Assembly: GCA_021773975.1 (NCBI GenBank)
Contig: JAJFJN010000075.1
Coordinates: 1 to 64,000 of the forward strand
DNA from: Gammaproteobacteria bacterium
GTDB lineage: Bacteria; Pseudomonadota; Gammaproteobacteria; Chromatiales; Chromatiaceae
Direction of reading: 5' to 3'
Length of the DNA: 64,000 nt
Under the pieces are notes generated by a model. The model was not told where the DNA came from and did not search any database. It saw only the letters and a list, made by a program, of their open reading frames with translations. Positions 26,396 through 35,606 of this stretch are shown one piece after another (the first letter of the stretch is position 1; each line of letters starts with the position of its first letter). Made by a program: the position numbers and the translations under genes.

Positions 26396-27334
26396 ATGTC
26401 AGCACTAATCTGTGGCTCCTTTGCCTTTGACACCATCATGGTGTTTCAAGATAAGTTCAAAAATCACATCCTGCCTGAGCAGGTGCATATCCTGAATGTC
26501 TCATTTCTGGTCCCTGAGCTACGACGTGAATTTGGTGGCTGCGCAGGAAATATCGTCTATAACCTGGGGTTATTGGGTGGCGATGGCAAGGCAATGGGCA
26601 CAGTGGGCATGGATTTTGGTCCCTATGCGGATTGGATGCAATCAAAGGGCATGAGCCTGGATTTTATTCAGGTGATTGAAGACAGTTATACGGCTCAGGC
26701 CTATATCACCACAGACCAGGATGACAATCAGATCACGGCCTTTCATCCAGGTGCAATGAACTATGCCCATCAAAATAAAGTGTCAGATATGAAGGGCTGC
26801 ACCATTGGGCTGATTTCTCCTGATGGTCGCCAAGGGATGATTGAGCATGCTGAGCAGTTTGTTGAAGCGGGCGTGCCGTTTATCTTCGATCCCGGTCAGG
26901 GCATGCCGATGTTTGATGGTGAGGATCTGATGCGCTTTGCTGAACAGGCGGACTGGCTGGCTTTCAACGACTACGAATGGCAGCTGATGCAGGATCGCAC
27001 GGGTAAAACCGCTGAAGAGCTGGCCCAGTTAGTGAAGGCGGTCATTGTGACCCGCGGTGGCAAGGGTTCCAATATCTACACCAAAGATAAGACCTATGAT
27101 ATTCCTCCTGCCCCAGTCAGTTCTGTAGAAGACCCAACAGGCTGCGGAGATGCTTACCGTGCTGGGCTACTCTATGGCTTGATGAATGATCTTGACTGGG
27201 ATATCACAGGCCGTATCGCTGGGTTGATGGGGGCCATCAAGATTGAGCAGGCAGGCACTCAGAACCATACATTCACACTAGATGAGTTCAAGACGCGCTA
27301 TGACTCAGCTTATGGCTGCTCTTTTTTAGGATAA
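26396..27334 (+). CDS. PfkB-family carbohydrate/nucleoside kinase
   Basis: The 312-residue protein is a ribokinase-like kinase: GGCAGNIVYNLGLLG near residue 45 and the catalytic anion hole DPTGCGDAYRAG with the base Asp. Overall layout resembles bacterial adenosine kinase-like members, so adenosine or a sugar is a possible substrate. The specific substrate is not visible. It is followed by moaB after four bases. Confidence 0.85.
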   Translation: MSALICGSFAFDTIMVFQDKFKNHILPEQVHILNVSFLVPELRREFGGCAGNIVYNLGLLGGDGKAMGTVGMDFGPYADWMQSKGMSLDFIQVIEDSYTAQAYITTDQDDNQITAFHPGAMNYAHQNKVSDMKGCTIGLISPDGRQGMIEHAEQFVEAGVPFIFDPGQGMPMFDGEDLMRFAEQADWLAFNDYEWQLMQDRTGKTAEELAQLVKAVIVTRGGKGSNIYTKDKTYDIPPAPVSSVEDPTGCGDAYRAGLLYGLMNDLDWDITGRIAGLMGAIKIEQAGTQNHTFTLDEFKTRYDSAYGCSFLG

Positions 27335-27338
27335 AACC

Positions 27339-27857
27339 ATGAGTGGACATTTTAATGAGGCGGGGTTTGTACCACTAAACATTGCGGTATTAACCATCTC
27401 TGATACCCGAACTGAAGAGACCGATAAATCAGGACTGATCCTCAAAGAGCGTGCAGAAGAAGCCGGCCACAATGTGGTTGAAAAGGCGATTGTGAAGGAT
27501 GACATCTATGGTATGCGCGCCATCTTCTCCCGCTGGATTGCCGATCCTAATGTGCATGCTGTAATCAGCACGGGTGGCACGGGGATCACTGGGCGTGATA
27601 GCACACCCGAGGCCATTGCCCCTCTGCTGGAGAAATCTATCGAAGGGTTTGGCGAGTTGTTTCGCAGTATCTCATTGGATGAGATTGGCCCCTCTGCCAT
27701 TCAATCACGAGCCATTGCGGGGCTGACCAATCAGACACTCATCTTCTGTGTGCCAGGCTCTAGTGGAGCTTGTAAAACAGCTTGGGATAATATTTTAAAA
27801 AGTCAGTTGGACCATCGAACCCATCCCTGTAATTTTGCACAGATGTTCCGGGCTTAA
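27339..27857 (+). CDS. moaB: Molybdenum cofactor biosynthesis protein MoaB
   Basis: The 172-residue protein has the MoaB/MogA fold: LTISDTRTEETDKSG, VISTGGTGITGRDSTPEA and VPGSSGACKTAWDN. The family adenylates molybdopterin before Mo insertion. It is close to the Mo-enzyme operon at 29.9-35.5 kb, which would need the cofactor, though it is separated by the sulP gene and a terminator. Confidence 0.92.
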   Translation: MSGHFNEAGFVPLNIAVLTISDTRTEETDKSGLILKERAEEAGHNVVEKAIVKDDIYGMRAIFSRWIADPNVHAVISTGGTGITGRDSTPEAIAPLLEKSIEGFGELFRSISLDEIGPSAIQSRAIAGLTNQTLIFCVPGSSGACKTAWDNILKSQLDHRTHPCNFAQMFRA

Positions 27858-27870
27858 AAGATTAATATTA

Positions 27871-27901
27871 CTGGGCTAGCAGACTAATGCTGCTAGCCCA
27901 G
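27871..27901. terminator. Hairpin between convergent moaB and sulP
   Basis: A perfect 12-bp inverted repeat (CTGGGCTAGCAG / CTGCTAGCCCAG) with a 7-base loop lies between two convergent genes. It lacks a long T tract on either side, so it is a likely but not textbook terminator. Confidence 0.7.
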
Positions 27902-27918
27902 AACTTCCTATATAAGGA

Positions 27919-29454
27919 TTAAGCCAGATCATCAACCGCTACATGGTACTTTGGATCTTCAATCACATTAACCTCAACCAGGTTGCCGGCTTTACGTAGC
28001 AGCGTGCGGCACTCGGGGCTGAGGTGTCTGAGGTGTAGTGTCTTACCTGCATTGAGGTAGCGCTCGGCCAGGTTGTCGATGGCCTCCAGTCCTGAGTGGT
28101 CTCCCACGCGTGAATGCTGAAATTCAACCACTACATCATCTGGATCATTGCGTGGATCAAACAGCTCCATAAAGCTGTGTACCGAACCAAAAAAGAGTGG
28201 GCCGTGCAGCTCATAAACCTTGGAACCATTCTCTGCAATATAGGTTTTGACGTTGATGTGCTTGGCATGCTCCCAGGCGAAGACCAGCGCAGATACGATC
28301 ACCCCGACAACAACCGCAATTGCCAAATCAGTTGCCACAGTCACTCCTGAAACCAGTATCAGGACAAAGGCATCAGTGCGGGGGATCTTGCCCATGATGC
28401 GGAAGCTGGACCACTCAAAGGTGCCCAGTACCACGATGAACATAACGCCGGTCAATGCTGCCAGTGGAATCACCTCAATCATACTAGAGGCAAACAGGAT
28501 AAAGGCGAGCAGGCAGAGTGCTGCGGTAATGCCTGACAGGCGGCTGCGACCACCAGAGTTAACATTGATCATACTCTGACCAATCATGGCGCAACCACCC
28601 ATGCCGCCAAACATGCCGGTTACGGTGTTGGCTACGCCCTGAGCGACACACTCTTTATTTCCGCGCCCACGGGTTTCGGTGATCTCATCGATCAGGCTGA
28701 GGGTTAGCAGTGATTCAATCAGGCCAATAGCCGCCAAAATGATGGAATAAGGCAGGATGACCCAGAGTGTCTCTAGCGTGAATGGAACGATAGGGATGTG
28801 AAACTCAGGGAAGCCGCCGGCAATTGAGGCGAGGTCACCAACGGTGCGCAGATCCAGTCCAAGACCAGTCACCAATAGCGAAACCACGATAATTGCAGCC
28901 AGTGATGAAGGTATTGCGGTAGTAAAACGGGGCAGATAGCGAATAATGGCCATGGTTAATCCGACCATGCCCAGCATCAGCCAGAGTCCGCTGCCGCTCA
29001 TCCACTCGGCTTCACCGCCATTGATGCTGGCAGTCTGAAAATTACTCAGTTGGGCAAGGAAGATCACAATGGCCAGGCCATTTACAAACCCCAGCATAAC
29101 GGGGTGTGGCACGATACGGATGAATTTACCCAGACGTAATGCCCCGGCTAAAACCTGGAATAGCCCCATCAGCACCACTGCGGCAAATAGATACTCAACG
29201 CCATGGCTGGCAACCAGATCAACCATTACCACCGCTAAGGCACCCGTGGCACCAGAGATCATACCTGGGCGACCACCAATTGAAGCGGTAATCAGTCCCA
29301 CCATAAATGCGGCATAAAGCCCTACCAGTGGATTTACACCTGCCACAAAGGCAAATGCAATGGCTTCAGGTACTAGAGCCAGTGCTACGGTTAAACCTGA
29401 GAGCAGGTCATCTTTGAAGCTGGCGGGACGGTGGGTGCGAAGGAGTTCAAACAT
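27919..29454 (-). CDS. SulP-family anion transporter with STAS domain
   Basis: The 511-residue protein has the SulP membrane core: [24 protein letters not shown], the [13 protein letters not shown] segment (given in short form) and [18 protein letters not shown]-terminal cytosolic STAS domain starts around residue 405 ([16 protein letters not shown]). SulP proteins carry sulfate, bicarbonate or related anions. It is divergent from the iodate-reductase-like operon, so transport of an oxyanion is possible but not shown. Confidence 0.9.
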   Translation of the reverse strand: MFELLRTHRPASFKDDLLSGLTVALALVPEAIAFAFVAGVNPLVGLYAAFMVGLITASIGGRPGMISGATGALAVVMVDLVASHGVEYLFAAVVLMGLFQVLAGALRLGKFIRIVPHPVMLGFVNGLAIVIFLAQLSNFQTASINGGEAEWMSGSGLWLMLGMVGLTMAIIRYLPRFTTAIPSSLAAIIVVSLLVTGLGLDLRTVGDLASIAGGFPEFHIPIVPFTLETLWVILPYSIILAAIGLIESLLTLSLIDEITETRGRGNKECVAQGVANTVTGMFGGMGGCAMIGQSMINVNSGGRSRLSGITAALCLLAFILFASSMIEVIPLAALTGVMFIVVLGTFEWSSFRIMGKIPRTDAFVLILVSGVTVATDLAIAVVVGVIVSALVFAWEHAKHINVKTYIAENGSKVYELHGPLFFGSVHSFMELFDPRNDPDDVVVEFQHSRVGDHSGLEAIDNLAERYLNAGKTLHLRHLSPECRTLLRKAGNLVEVNVIEDPKYHVAVDDLA

Positions 29455-29871
29455 TCAGGAGGGGAACCTTGTATTCTTTGCCAAAGCAAAAAACCGACCA
29501 TTGTACAAATTATTTACGCATATTCCAATGCATTCCCCTTATTTTAAATAGATTCAGGAGATTAATGAATAATGGTTGGCACTCACCCACTGTACAGGCA
29601 GTGGTATGACAAACGGCACCCATGAATGGACCCATTTGTTCTATGGACCCTCTTTGTGGAACGATTCTTTCAATGATTCAAATGCCTGAGGAAAGCTGTT
29701 GCTTAGTACTTTTCGGCTAAGTGGCTGATTTGTAGCAAATATTTTGATTACCCAATTCTTGGCGTGAAAAGTGCAAAAAGCTGTACGTCTCTAATTGCGT
29801 GAGCAGCAAAAATGCTTTGGCAAACGGGCTAACAATCGGCAACCCCGATATAACATTATAAAAATTTGACT
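29455..29871. promoter_or_regulatory. Divergent intergenic region between sulP and the idr-like operon
   Basis: About 415 bases without a gene. It must hold both promoters. Visible features are a short inverted repeat (CCACTG/CAGTGG near 29590), two copies of TGGACCC 19 bases apart near 29626-29652, and the -24/-12-like site listed separately. No clear sigma-70 promoter was picked out. Confidence 0.5.
29759..29775 (+). promoter_or_regulatory. Candidate sigma-54 (-24/-12) element
   Basis: The bases TTGGCGTGAAAAGTGCA match the sigma-54 consensus TGGCACGN4TTGCA at TGGC, G, TGCA, with GG and GC separated by exactly ten bases. It lies about 110 bases before the first gene of the idr-like operon. 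A weaker GG-N10-GC site lies at about 29722-29736. Chance matches of this quality occur. Confidence 0.3.
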
Positions 29872-29883
29872 GGAGGAATACCT

Positions 29884-30990
29884 ATGGGTGTACGAGTCAC
29901 GAGCGGGCGCAGTCTACTCGCCGCCATGATGGGCGTCGGGATGGCATTGGGTGCCCAAGCGGCTAATGTGCCGGATCTCGGGCCTTTGCCGCCAATTAAG
30001 GTCAATAAAGCGAAAGCTGAATTGGGCAAACGTCTATTTTTTGATAAGCGACTTTCAGGTGATGCAGCTATCGCTTGTGCGACTTGTCATGATCCGAAGC
30101 AGGGCTGGACACAGAATAAGCCACTCTCCGATGGTTATCCGGGCAATGGTCATTTTCGTAATTCTCCGACGATGGTCAATGTGGCGCACAAGAAGGTCTG
30201 GAACCATGATGGCCGCATTGGTACCGGTCTGAATGATATGACGCGTGAGATGATCACCGAAGATTACATCATGAATATGGATATGCGCATCATGCAAGAG
30301 CGCGTAAAACAGGACCCCGTATACCTTAAGATGTTTAAGGATGCCGGTTATGGCGAGCCATCCAATGGCAAGGTGCGTAAGGCTATTCCTGAGTATCTGA
30401 AATCTTTGACCTCACAAAATGCCCCTTTTGATACGGGCAAGATGTCTAAATCTGCCAAGCGTGGATTGACGCTGTTCAAGGGTAAAGGCGGCTGTATTCA
30501 ATGCCACAATGGCCCGCTGGCTACCGATGAAAAAGCACACAATACAGGCGTGCCTGAGAACTTTGATGTATTCCTCGACCCCAATAATCACCAGGCATTT
30601 ATTGCTTTTGCGATGTTCCAGGGTATTGAAAACTTCATGAACATCAAGCGTGATCCAGGTTATTACAATGTGACCATGGATTCAGCGGATGTGGGCAAGT
30701 TCATCACCCCAAGTCTGCGTGAGCTGAAATATACCGCCCCATACATGCATAACGGCATGCTAAAGACCCTGAATGATGTAGTTGCTTTCTACAATATGGG
30801 TGGCGGTATGGACAGCAAAAAGAGTTCACTGCTGAAGCCTCTGGGTTTGAGTAAAGCTGAACAGAAAGATTTGGTGGCTTTTCTGCTTTCTCTATCCGGT
30901 GATCAACTGACCTCAGCCAAATATGTTTGGCAGGGTGCGTATCCAGCTGAATATCCGGTTATTGAAAACTGGAAAAATGTCCGTAACTAA
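29884..30990 (+). CDS. idrP1: Dihaem cytochrome c peroxidase/MauG-like protein, IdrP type (first)
   Basis: The 368-residue protein has a signal peptide (to GAQAANVPDL) and two c-haem sites, CATCHDPKQGW near residue 63 and CIQCHNGPLATDE near residue 203, as in CcpA/MauG enzymes. GGAGGA at 29872-29877 fixes the start at 29884. In iodate-reducing bacteria two such peroxidases accompany idrA and idrB and are thought to remove hydrogen peroxide formed during iodate reduction. Which of the two genes equals idrP1 or idrP2 is assigned here by order only. Confidence 0.8.
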   Translation: MGVRVTSGRSLLAAMMGVGMALGAQAANVPDLGPLPPIKVNKAKAELGKRLFFDKRLSGDAAIACATCHDPKQGWTQNKPLSDGYPGNGHFRNSPTMVNVAHKKVWNHDGRIGTGLNDMTREMITEDYIMNMDMRIMQERVKQDPVYLKMFKDAGYGEPSNGKVRKAIPEYLKSLTSQNAPFDTGKMSKSAKRGLTLFKGKGGCIQCHNGPLATDEKAHNTGVPENFDVFLDPNNHQAFIAFAMFQGIENFMNIKRDPGYYNVTMDSADVGKFITPSLRELKYTAPYMHNGMLKTLNDVVAFYNMGGGMDSKKSSLLKPLGLSKAEQKDLVAFLLSLSGDQLTSAKYVWQGAYPAEYPVIENWKNVRN

Positions 30991-31005
30991 GTCGAGGAGA
31001 CAGTC

Positions 31006-32199
31006 ATGAAGCATGTAATAAAATTTCGACCTGTCCTGCTAGCGACTATTGCGGGAGCATTGATTGCCACAGGTTGTATCGCACAGGAACCAAAGAAAGG
31101 GATGAGTGGCCCACCGCCGCTGGCTCCATTGGGTCCACCACCGATTCCAGCAGATAACCTGCTGAGTCCTGCCAAGATTGAATTGGGTAAGTATCTGTTT
31201 TTTGATCCACGTTTGGGTGGCGATGCCTCTACGGGTTGTTCTACCTGTCATGAGCCGGATCAGGGCTGGTCCTGGGCTGAGGATATCTCCCGTGGTTATC
31301 CTGGCACAGTACACTGGCGTAGCAACCAAACCATTATAAATGCCGCTTACTACAGCAAATTGTTTTGGGCTGGTTCTTCTAAATCGCTTGAGTCTCAGGC
31401 TAAGTCTGCATCAAAAGGGGGGGTTGCCGGTAACGGTGAAACTGACATTATGGAGGCGCGTCTTTCATTGATTCCTAAGTATGTGGAACTTAATAAGAAA
31501 GCTTTTGGAACCGAATGGCCGCTGTTACAGGATGCCTACCGTGCCATTGCCTCTTTTGAGCGTACCTTAGTACAACGTGATACCCCGCTTGATAAATATC
31601 TGTTGGGTGACAAATCCGCCCTAAGTGAAGAGCAGATTCGTGGCAAGAAGGTATTTGAAGGCAAAGGCGCCTGTATTCAATGTCACAACGGCGCATTGGC
31701 CTCCGATGAGAACTACTACAACATTGGTGTGCCAGGCGTGAAACGTTGGGAAGAGGATGGTCTGGCTCAGATCACTTTCCGCTTTGAGATCTATGCCAAG
31801 GGTTCTACTGAAGAGATGTATCGCACCATTAAAGATGATCCTGGTGCTTACTTCCGTGGCAAAAACAAGTGGGATATGGGCAAGTTCCGTACCCCTTCAT
31901 TGCGCTATGCCATCTACACCGCACCTTACATGCACAGTGGTCAGTTTGACACGCTGGATGATGTTGTAGATTTCTATAACGCTGGTGGCGTTGCTGCTGA
32001 TGGCCGCACAACCTCCTTTCCTAAAACCAAAAGTCCTTTGATTAAACCTCTGGGGCTGACGGATGGGGAAAAATCAGATCTGGTTGCCTTTATTGAGGCT
32101 TTCTCCGGTGATGAAATAATGATGGAGAAACCTGAACTGCCGCCTTATGCAGCTCGGTTCTCCAAAGCTGAGCTTCAGGCTGCACAGGAGGCAAAGTAA
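31006..32199 (+). CDS. idrP2: Dihaem cytochrome c peroxidase/MauG-like lipoprotein, IdrP type (second)
   Basis: The 397-residue protein has a lipobox (ALIATGC) and two c-haem motifs: CSTCHEPDQGWSW and CIQCHNGALASDENY. A late YTAPYMHSGQFDTLDDVV segment is shared with the preceding protein (YTAPYMHNG), so the two are paralogues. A Pro-rich stretch after the lipid Cys may act as a linker. It is 15 bases after the first peroxidase gene with GAGGAG as ribosome site, and its stop overlaps the Rieske gene start (ATGA-type). Confidence 0.8.
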   Translation: MKHVIKFRPVLLATIAGALIATGCIAQEPKKGMSGPPPLAPLGPPPIPADNLLSPAKIELGKYLFFDPRLGGDASTGCSTCHEPDQGWSWAEDISRGYPGTVHWRSNQTIINAAYYSKLFWAGSSKSLESQAKSASKGGVAGNGETDIMEARLSLIPKYVELNKKAFGTEWPLLQDAYRAIASFERTLVQRDTPLDKYLLGDKSALSEEQIRGKKVFEGKGACIQCHNGALASDENYYNIGVPGVKRWEEDGLAQITFRFEIYAKGSTEEMYRTIKDDPGAYFRGKNKWDMGKFRTPSLRYAIYTAPYMHSGQFDTLDDVVDFYNAGGVAADGRTTSFPKTKSPLIKPLGLTDGEKSDLVAFIEAFSGDEIMMEKPELPPYAARFSKAELQAAQEAK

Positions 32200-32762
32200 T
32201 GACTGATTTAAAATCGAAAGAAGATCAAACAGCAGCAGAGCATGGTAAATGCATGCTGAACCGCCGCGAGTTTATGATGTACAGCGGAACCGCAGCTGTT
32301 GCAGCGAGTACTGTCTCCCTTAGTCTGTTTCCAGGTACGGCCAAGGCGCGGGTAGTAGGTTACCCACGCAAAAAGATTGGTCAATTGAGTCAGCTGAAGG
32401 ATAACCAGCTAGTAGGTTTTAGTTATCCGGATGATAAGGCTCAGAACTTTTTGGTGAAGATGGATGGAGCCAAGGCCGGTGGTGGTCTCGGTTCGCAGCG
32501 TGATGTTGTGGCATTCAGTTATGTATGTACTCACCAGGGTGGACCCATGGTCGGCACCTATAAAGCTGTCGGTCCCCATCGGGTGATGGGGCAATGCCCG
32601 CTGCACCTGTCTACCTATGATCTGACTCGTCACGGCATTATTGTCTCTGGTCAGGCCTATCAAAGTCTCCCTCAGGTTCTGTTAGAGCTGGATGGTGATG
32701 ACATTTACGCAGTTGGCGTGATGGGGCTGTTGTACGGCCGTCACGACAACCTGCAATCCTAG
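32199..32762 (+). CDS. idrB: Rieske [2Fe-2S] subunit, IdrB type
   Basis: The 187-residue protein has a Tat signal (NRREFMMYSGTAAVAA) and a Rieske domain with cluster ligands CTH in VCTHQGGPM and CPLH in GQCPLHLSTYD. Both extra cysteines that form the disulfide in classic Rieske proteins are absent (CTHQGG, CPLH). Small Rieske subunits of this kind pair with AioA and IdrA. The large subunit lacks its own signal, so it probably travels through Tat bound to this protein. It transfers electrons between the catalytic subunit and the respiratory chain. Confidence 0.85.
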   Translation: MTDLKSKEDQTAAEHGKCMLNRREFMMYSGTAAVAASTVSLSLFPGTAKARVVGYPRKKIGQLSQLKDNQLVGFSYPDDKAQNFLVKMDGAKAGGGLGSQRDVVAFSYVCTHQGGPMVGTYKAVGPHRVMGQCPLHLSTYDLTRHGIIVSGQAYQSLPQVLLELDGDDIYAVGVMGLLYGRHDNLQS

Positions 32763-32775
32763 GAGGAGGCACAAG

Positions 32776-35487
32776 ATGTCAACGAAATATTATCTCCCCG
32801 AGGACAAAGCTCCGCTACCACCGAAGAATGCGGAGGTCCTTACGACCTGCTGCGACTACTGTATTGTCGCCTGCGGTTACAAGATCTACCGCTGGCCTGC
32901 TAATGCACCAGATGGTGGCCCTAAGGCGAATCAGAATGCCTTTGGCGTAAATTTCCCAACAGCTGCATTGCAAGCCTGGGTAGCCCCTACGCAGCACAAT
33001 ACGGTGATGCATAAAGACAAGCCTCACAATGTGGTGATCATCCCTGACAAAGATGCCAAGGCCGTCAATATTGGTGGTGATTCCAGTATCCGTGGTGGCT
33101 GTATTGCACAGAAGGTCTATAACCCGGATAAGCCTACCAGGGATCGCCTGATGTCACCTCTGGTGCGCATCAATGGCCTTCTGCAACCGGTAAGCTGGGA
33201 TCTGGCATTAGATGTTGCCGCTGAAGTGGGTAAGCATGTTATTAAAGATCACGGTGTTAATGCCTACTCAGTGAAGACCTACTCCTATCAGTATATGGAG
33301 AATACCTACGCGATTAAGAAATTTGCACGTCGGCATATTAAAACGGCAGCCTTTACCTTTCACGATACACCGTCTGATGTAACCTCCACGCCGGGTTTTC
33401 GTGATGCCGGGTTTGATAACTTTGGCCCGGCCTATAGCGATTGGCATGATGCTGAAACATTGGTGATTGCGGGTACTGATCCGTACGAAACCAAGACGAT
33501 GATCTTTAACCAGTTCATCAAACCGGCCATCGATAAAGGACAGAAGACTATCTGGTTGAACCCGCGTGAAACAGCCGGTCTTGCTTATGCCAAATCGCGT
33601 GGTAATGCTATTCATTTCCAGATCTATCCTGGTACTGACTCGCTTGTGCTGGGTGCGATTGCCCGCGTCATTTTAGAGAATGGCTGGGAGGATAAGGATT
33701 GGATCAAGAAATGGGTCAATAACATGTGGGAGTCCAGCTCTGGTTTTGGCCAGGGTACCCGTAATACCCCTTGGCAGTGGCGCACCACCTGGGGCAAGTT
33801 CCAGACCGATGGTGTCTATGGCAAGAAAGGTTATAAAACTTGGGTGACCTCACAGAAAGAGTATGAGCCTGAGGAGGCAGCCAGGATTGCTGGCGTTTCC
33901 GCTGCCGATATTCGCAAGGCGGCTGAATGGATGGCCAAGCCTAATGCTGATGGCAGTCGCCCCAAAACCTCACTAGGAATCGAGAAAGGCTTTTACTGGT
34001 CAAACAACACCGGTAATACCAATGCGGTAAGTGCCTTGGCTATTATCTGTGGTGCAGGTGGTCGTCCGGGTCAGATGGTAGGTCGTTTTGGTGGTCACCA
34101 ACGTGGTGGTACAGGCGGTGGTAGCTATCCGCGTAACAAATCACCAGAGAAAGTACCAGGCCGTCGCCGTCGTTCACTGGATACAGACCGCTGGTTGGTC
34201 TCAGGCCATACCCGTATGGCTCACGTTATCGGTACCACCTGGATACAATCCATGTGTGGCTCTGGTGGCCTGAATGCCAAGTTCGAGGAGCAGGTAACCA
34301 ATAACCCTAACCAGGTTCGCTCTTATGACAAAGCAGAGATCATTAAGACCCTGAAGGCACGTGCTGACTCTGGTGGCATGGTGGTGATCAATCAGGATAT
34401 CTACCTGCGTGATCCTATCGGCTCCAAATATGCGGATATTATCTTTCCAGCGGCTACCTGGGGTGAGGAGGATTTCACTCGTGCCAATGGTGAGCGTCGT
34501 CTGCGTCTCTATTCAAAGTTCTATGATGCTCCGGGCGATGCGAAACCAGATTGGTGGATTATTGCTGAGTTGGGTAAAAAGATGGGCTTTGATGGCTTTG
34601 ATTGGAATGACTCAAACGAGGTTTGTGAAGAGTCTGCCCGCTTTAGCCGTGGTAACCGTAAGTCCTACCATATGATCATGGTTGCAGCTAAGGCTGAAGG
34701 TAAAACCCTGCATGAGAAACTGCGTGAAATGGGTACTACTGGTATTCAAGGGCCAACTTTCTATAACTATGAGACAGGCAAGCTAAGTGGCTCGGTGCGT
34801 CTGCATGACACCACCCTGACCGAGGCTGATCTTTCTGAGAAGTATGGCTCTAATGGCTTCCAGCGTGCCAATGTGATGGGTAAGAAGGGAACGCACTTCA
34901 ACTCTCAAACCGGCAAGAACAATATCCAGAAACATCCCTGGAGCCTGTTCTCTGATTATTGGAGCTGGATGAAGCCTAAGGATGATGAGTTGTGGCATAC
35001 CAACGGTCGTATCAATGAGGTCTGGCAATCAGGCTTTGATGATCTGCTACGCCGTGCCTACATCGCTCAGCGCTTTCCTGAGAACTGGGTAGAGATTCAC
35101 CCAGATGATGCTGCATCACGCGGTATTGAGGCTGGTGACCAAGTGGTGATGTACTCCAACCGCATACCTAACCATGTCAACACCATTAAAGGTGTGGGTG
35201 GCAATGACTTCCAGTTCTCTGAGCTGATGAAGAATGGCCACATTAAACTGAGTGAAGGCGCGGTAACTGCCGTTGCTATCGTTACACCAGCAGTCAAGCA
35301 AGGGGTGATGTTCTCCTACTTTCTTGATCCAAGGCAGCCCAGCAATATCCTGCAAGGGCGTGTAGTGGATAACATCAGTGGTAACTACAACTTCAAGATG
35401 GGTGTAGCTAAGATCAAAAAGATTGGTGAGTCAAAGTACAAGAATGAGTTCCGCTCTTTCTCCTTTGCCCCACGAAACATCGTTTGA
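32776..35487 (+). CDS. idrA: Molybdopterin oxidoreductase catalytic subunit, IdrA type (AioA-related)
   Basis: The 903-residue protein belongs to the AioA/IdrA branch of the DMSO reductase family. Cys26-x2-Cys29-x3-Cys33 with Ser104 in the fourth position (SSIRGG) matches the [3Fe-4S] ligand spacing of AioA. There is no signal peptide. Motifs for bis-MGD binding include WLNPRETAGLAYAK and NQDIYLRDPIGSKYADI (given in part). The AioA length is usually near 825 residues, so this is longer. Two dihaem peroxidases in the same operon point to iodate reductase. Arsenite oxidase is the main alternative. A terminator follows. Confidence 0.82.
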   Translation: MSTKYYLPEDKAPLPPKNAEVLTTCCDYCIVACGYKIYRWPANAPDGGPKANQNAFGVNFPTAALQAWVAPTQHNTVMHKDKPHNVVIIPDKDAKAVNIGGDSSIRGGCIAQKVYNPDKPTRDRLMSPLVRINGLLQPVSWDLALDVAAEVGKHVIKDHGVNAYSVKTYSYQYMENTYAIKKFARRHIKTAAFTFHDTPSDVTSTPGFRDAGFDNFGPAYSDWHDAETLVIAGTDPYETKTMIFNQFIKPAIDKGQKTIWLNPRETAGLAYAKSRGNAIHFQIYPGTDSLVLGAIARVILENGWEDKDWIKKWVNNMWESSSGFGQGTRNTPWQWRTTWGKFQTDGVYGKKGYKTWVTSQKEYEPEEAARIAGVSAADIRKAAEWMAKPNADGSRPKTSLGIEKGFYWSNNTGNTNAVSALAIICGAGGRPGQMVGRFGGHQRGGTGGGSYPRNKSPEKVPGRRRRSLDTDRWLVSGHTRMAHVIGTTWIQSMCGSGGLNAKFEEQVTNNPNQVRSYDKAEIIKTLKARADSGGMVVINQDIYLRDPIGSKYADIIFPAATWGEEDFTRANGERRLRLYSKFYDAPGDAKPDWWIIAELGKKMGFDGFDWNDSNEVCEESARFSRGNRKSYHMIMVAAKAEGKTLHEKLREMGTTGIQGPTFYNYETGKLSGSVRLHDTTLTEADLSEKYGSNGFQRANVMGKKGTHFNSQTGKNNIQKHPWSLFSDYWSWMKPKDDELWHTNGRINEVWQSGFDDLLRRAYIAQRFPENWVEIHPDDAASRGIEAGDQVVMYSNRIPNHVNTIKGVGGNDFQFSELMKNGHIKLSEGAVTAVAIVTPAVKQGVMFSYFLDPRQPSNILQGRVVDNISGNYNFKMGVAKIKKIGESKYKNEFRSFSFAPRNIV

Positions 35488-35517
35488 TCTTTTGAAACAC
35501 TCATTAACCTTGGGATT

Positions 35518-35550
35518 AACGGCGGAACTTCGGTTTCGCCGTTTTTGTTT
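35518..35550 (+). terminator. Terminator of the idr-like operon
   Basis: The stem AACGGCGGAAC pairs with GTTTCGCCGTT (one G-U) around a TTCG tetraloop, followed by a T-rich tail. It ends the four-gene unit 30 bases after the last stop. Confidence 0.9.
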
Positions 35551-35606
35551 AAATAATCCTAAAAAGATGGGTTGAGGATTCTCATTTGCTCGGCTATGCT
35601 CCTGAT

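Noticed and set aside
32776-35487. Arsenite oxidase AioA
   Set aside because: The ligand spacing fits AioA, but the length (903 residues) and the two dihaem peroxidases in the operon fit iodate reductase better. No arsenic resistance or sensing genes are nearby. It remains the main alternative.
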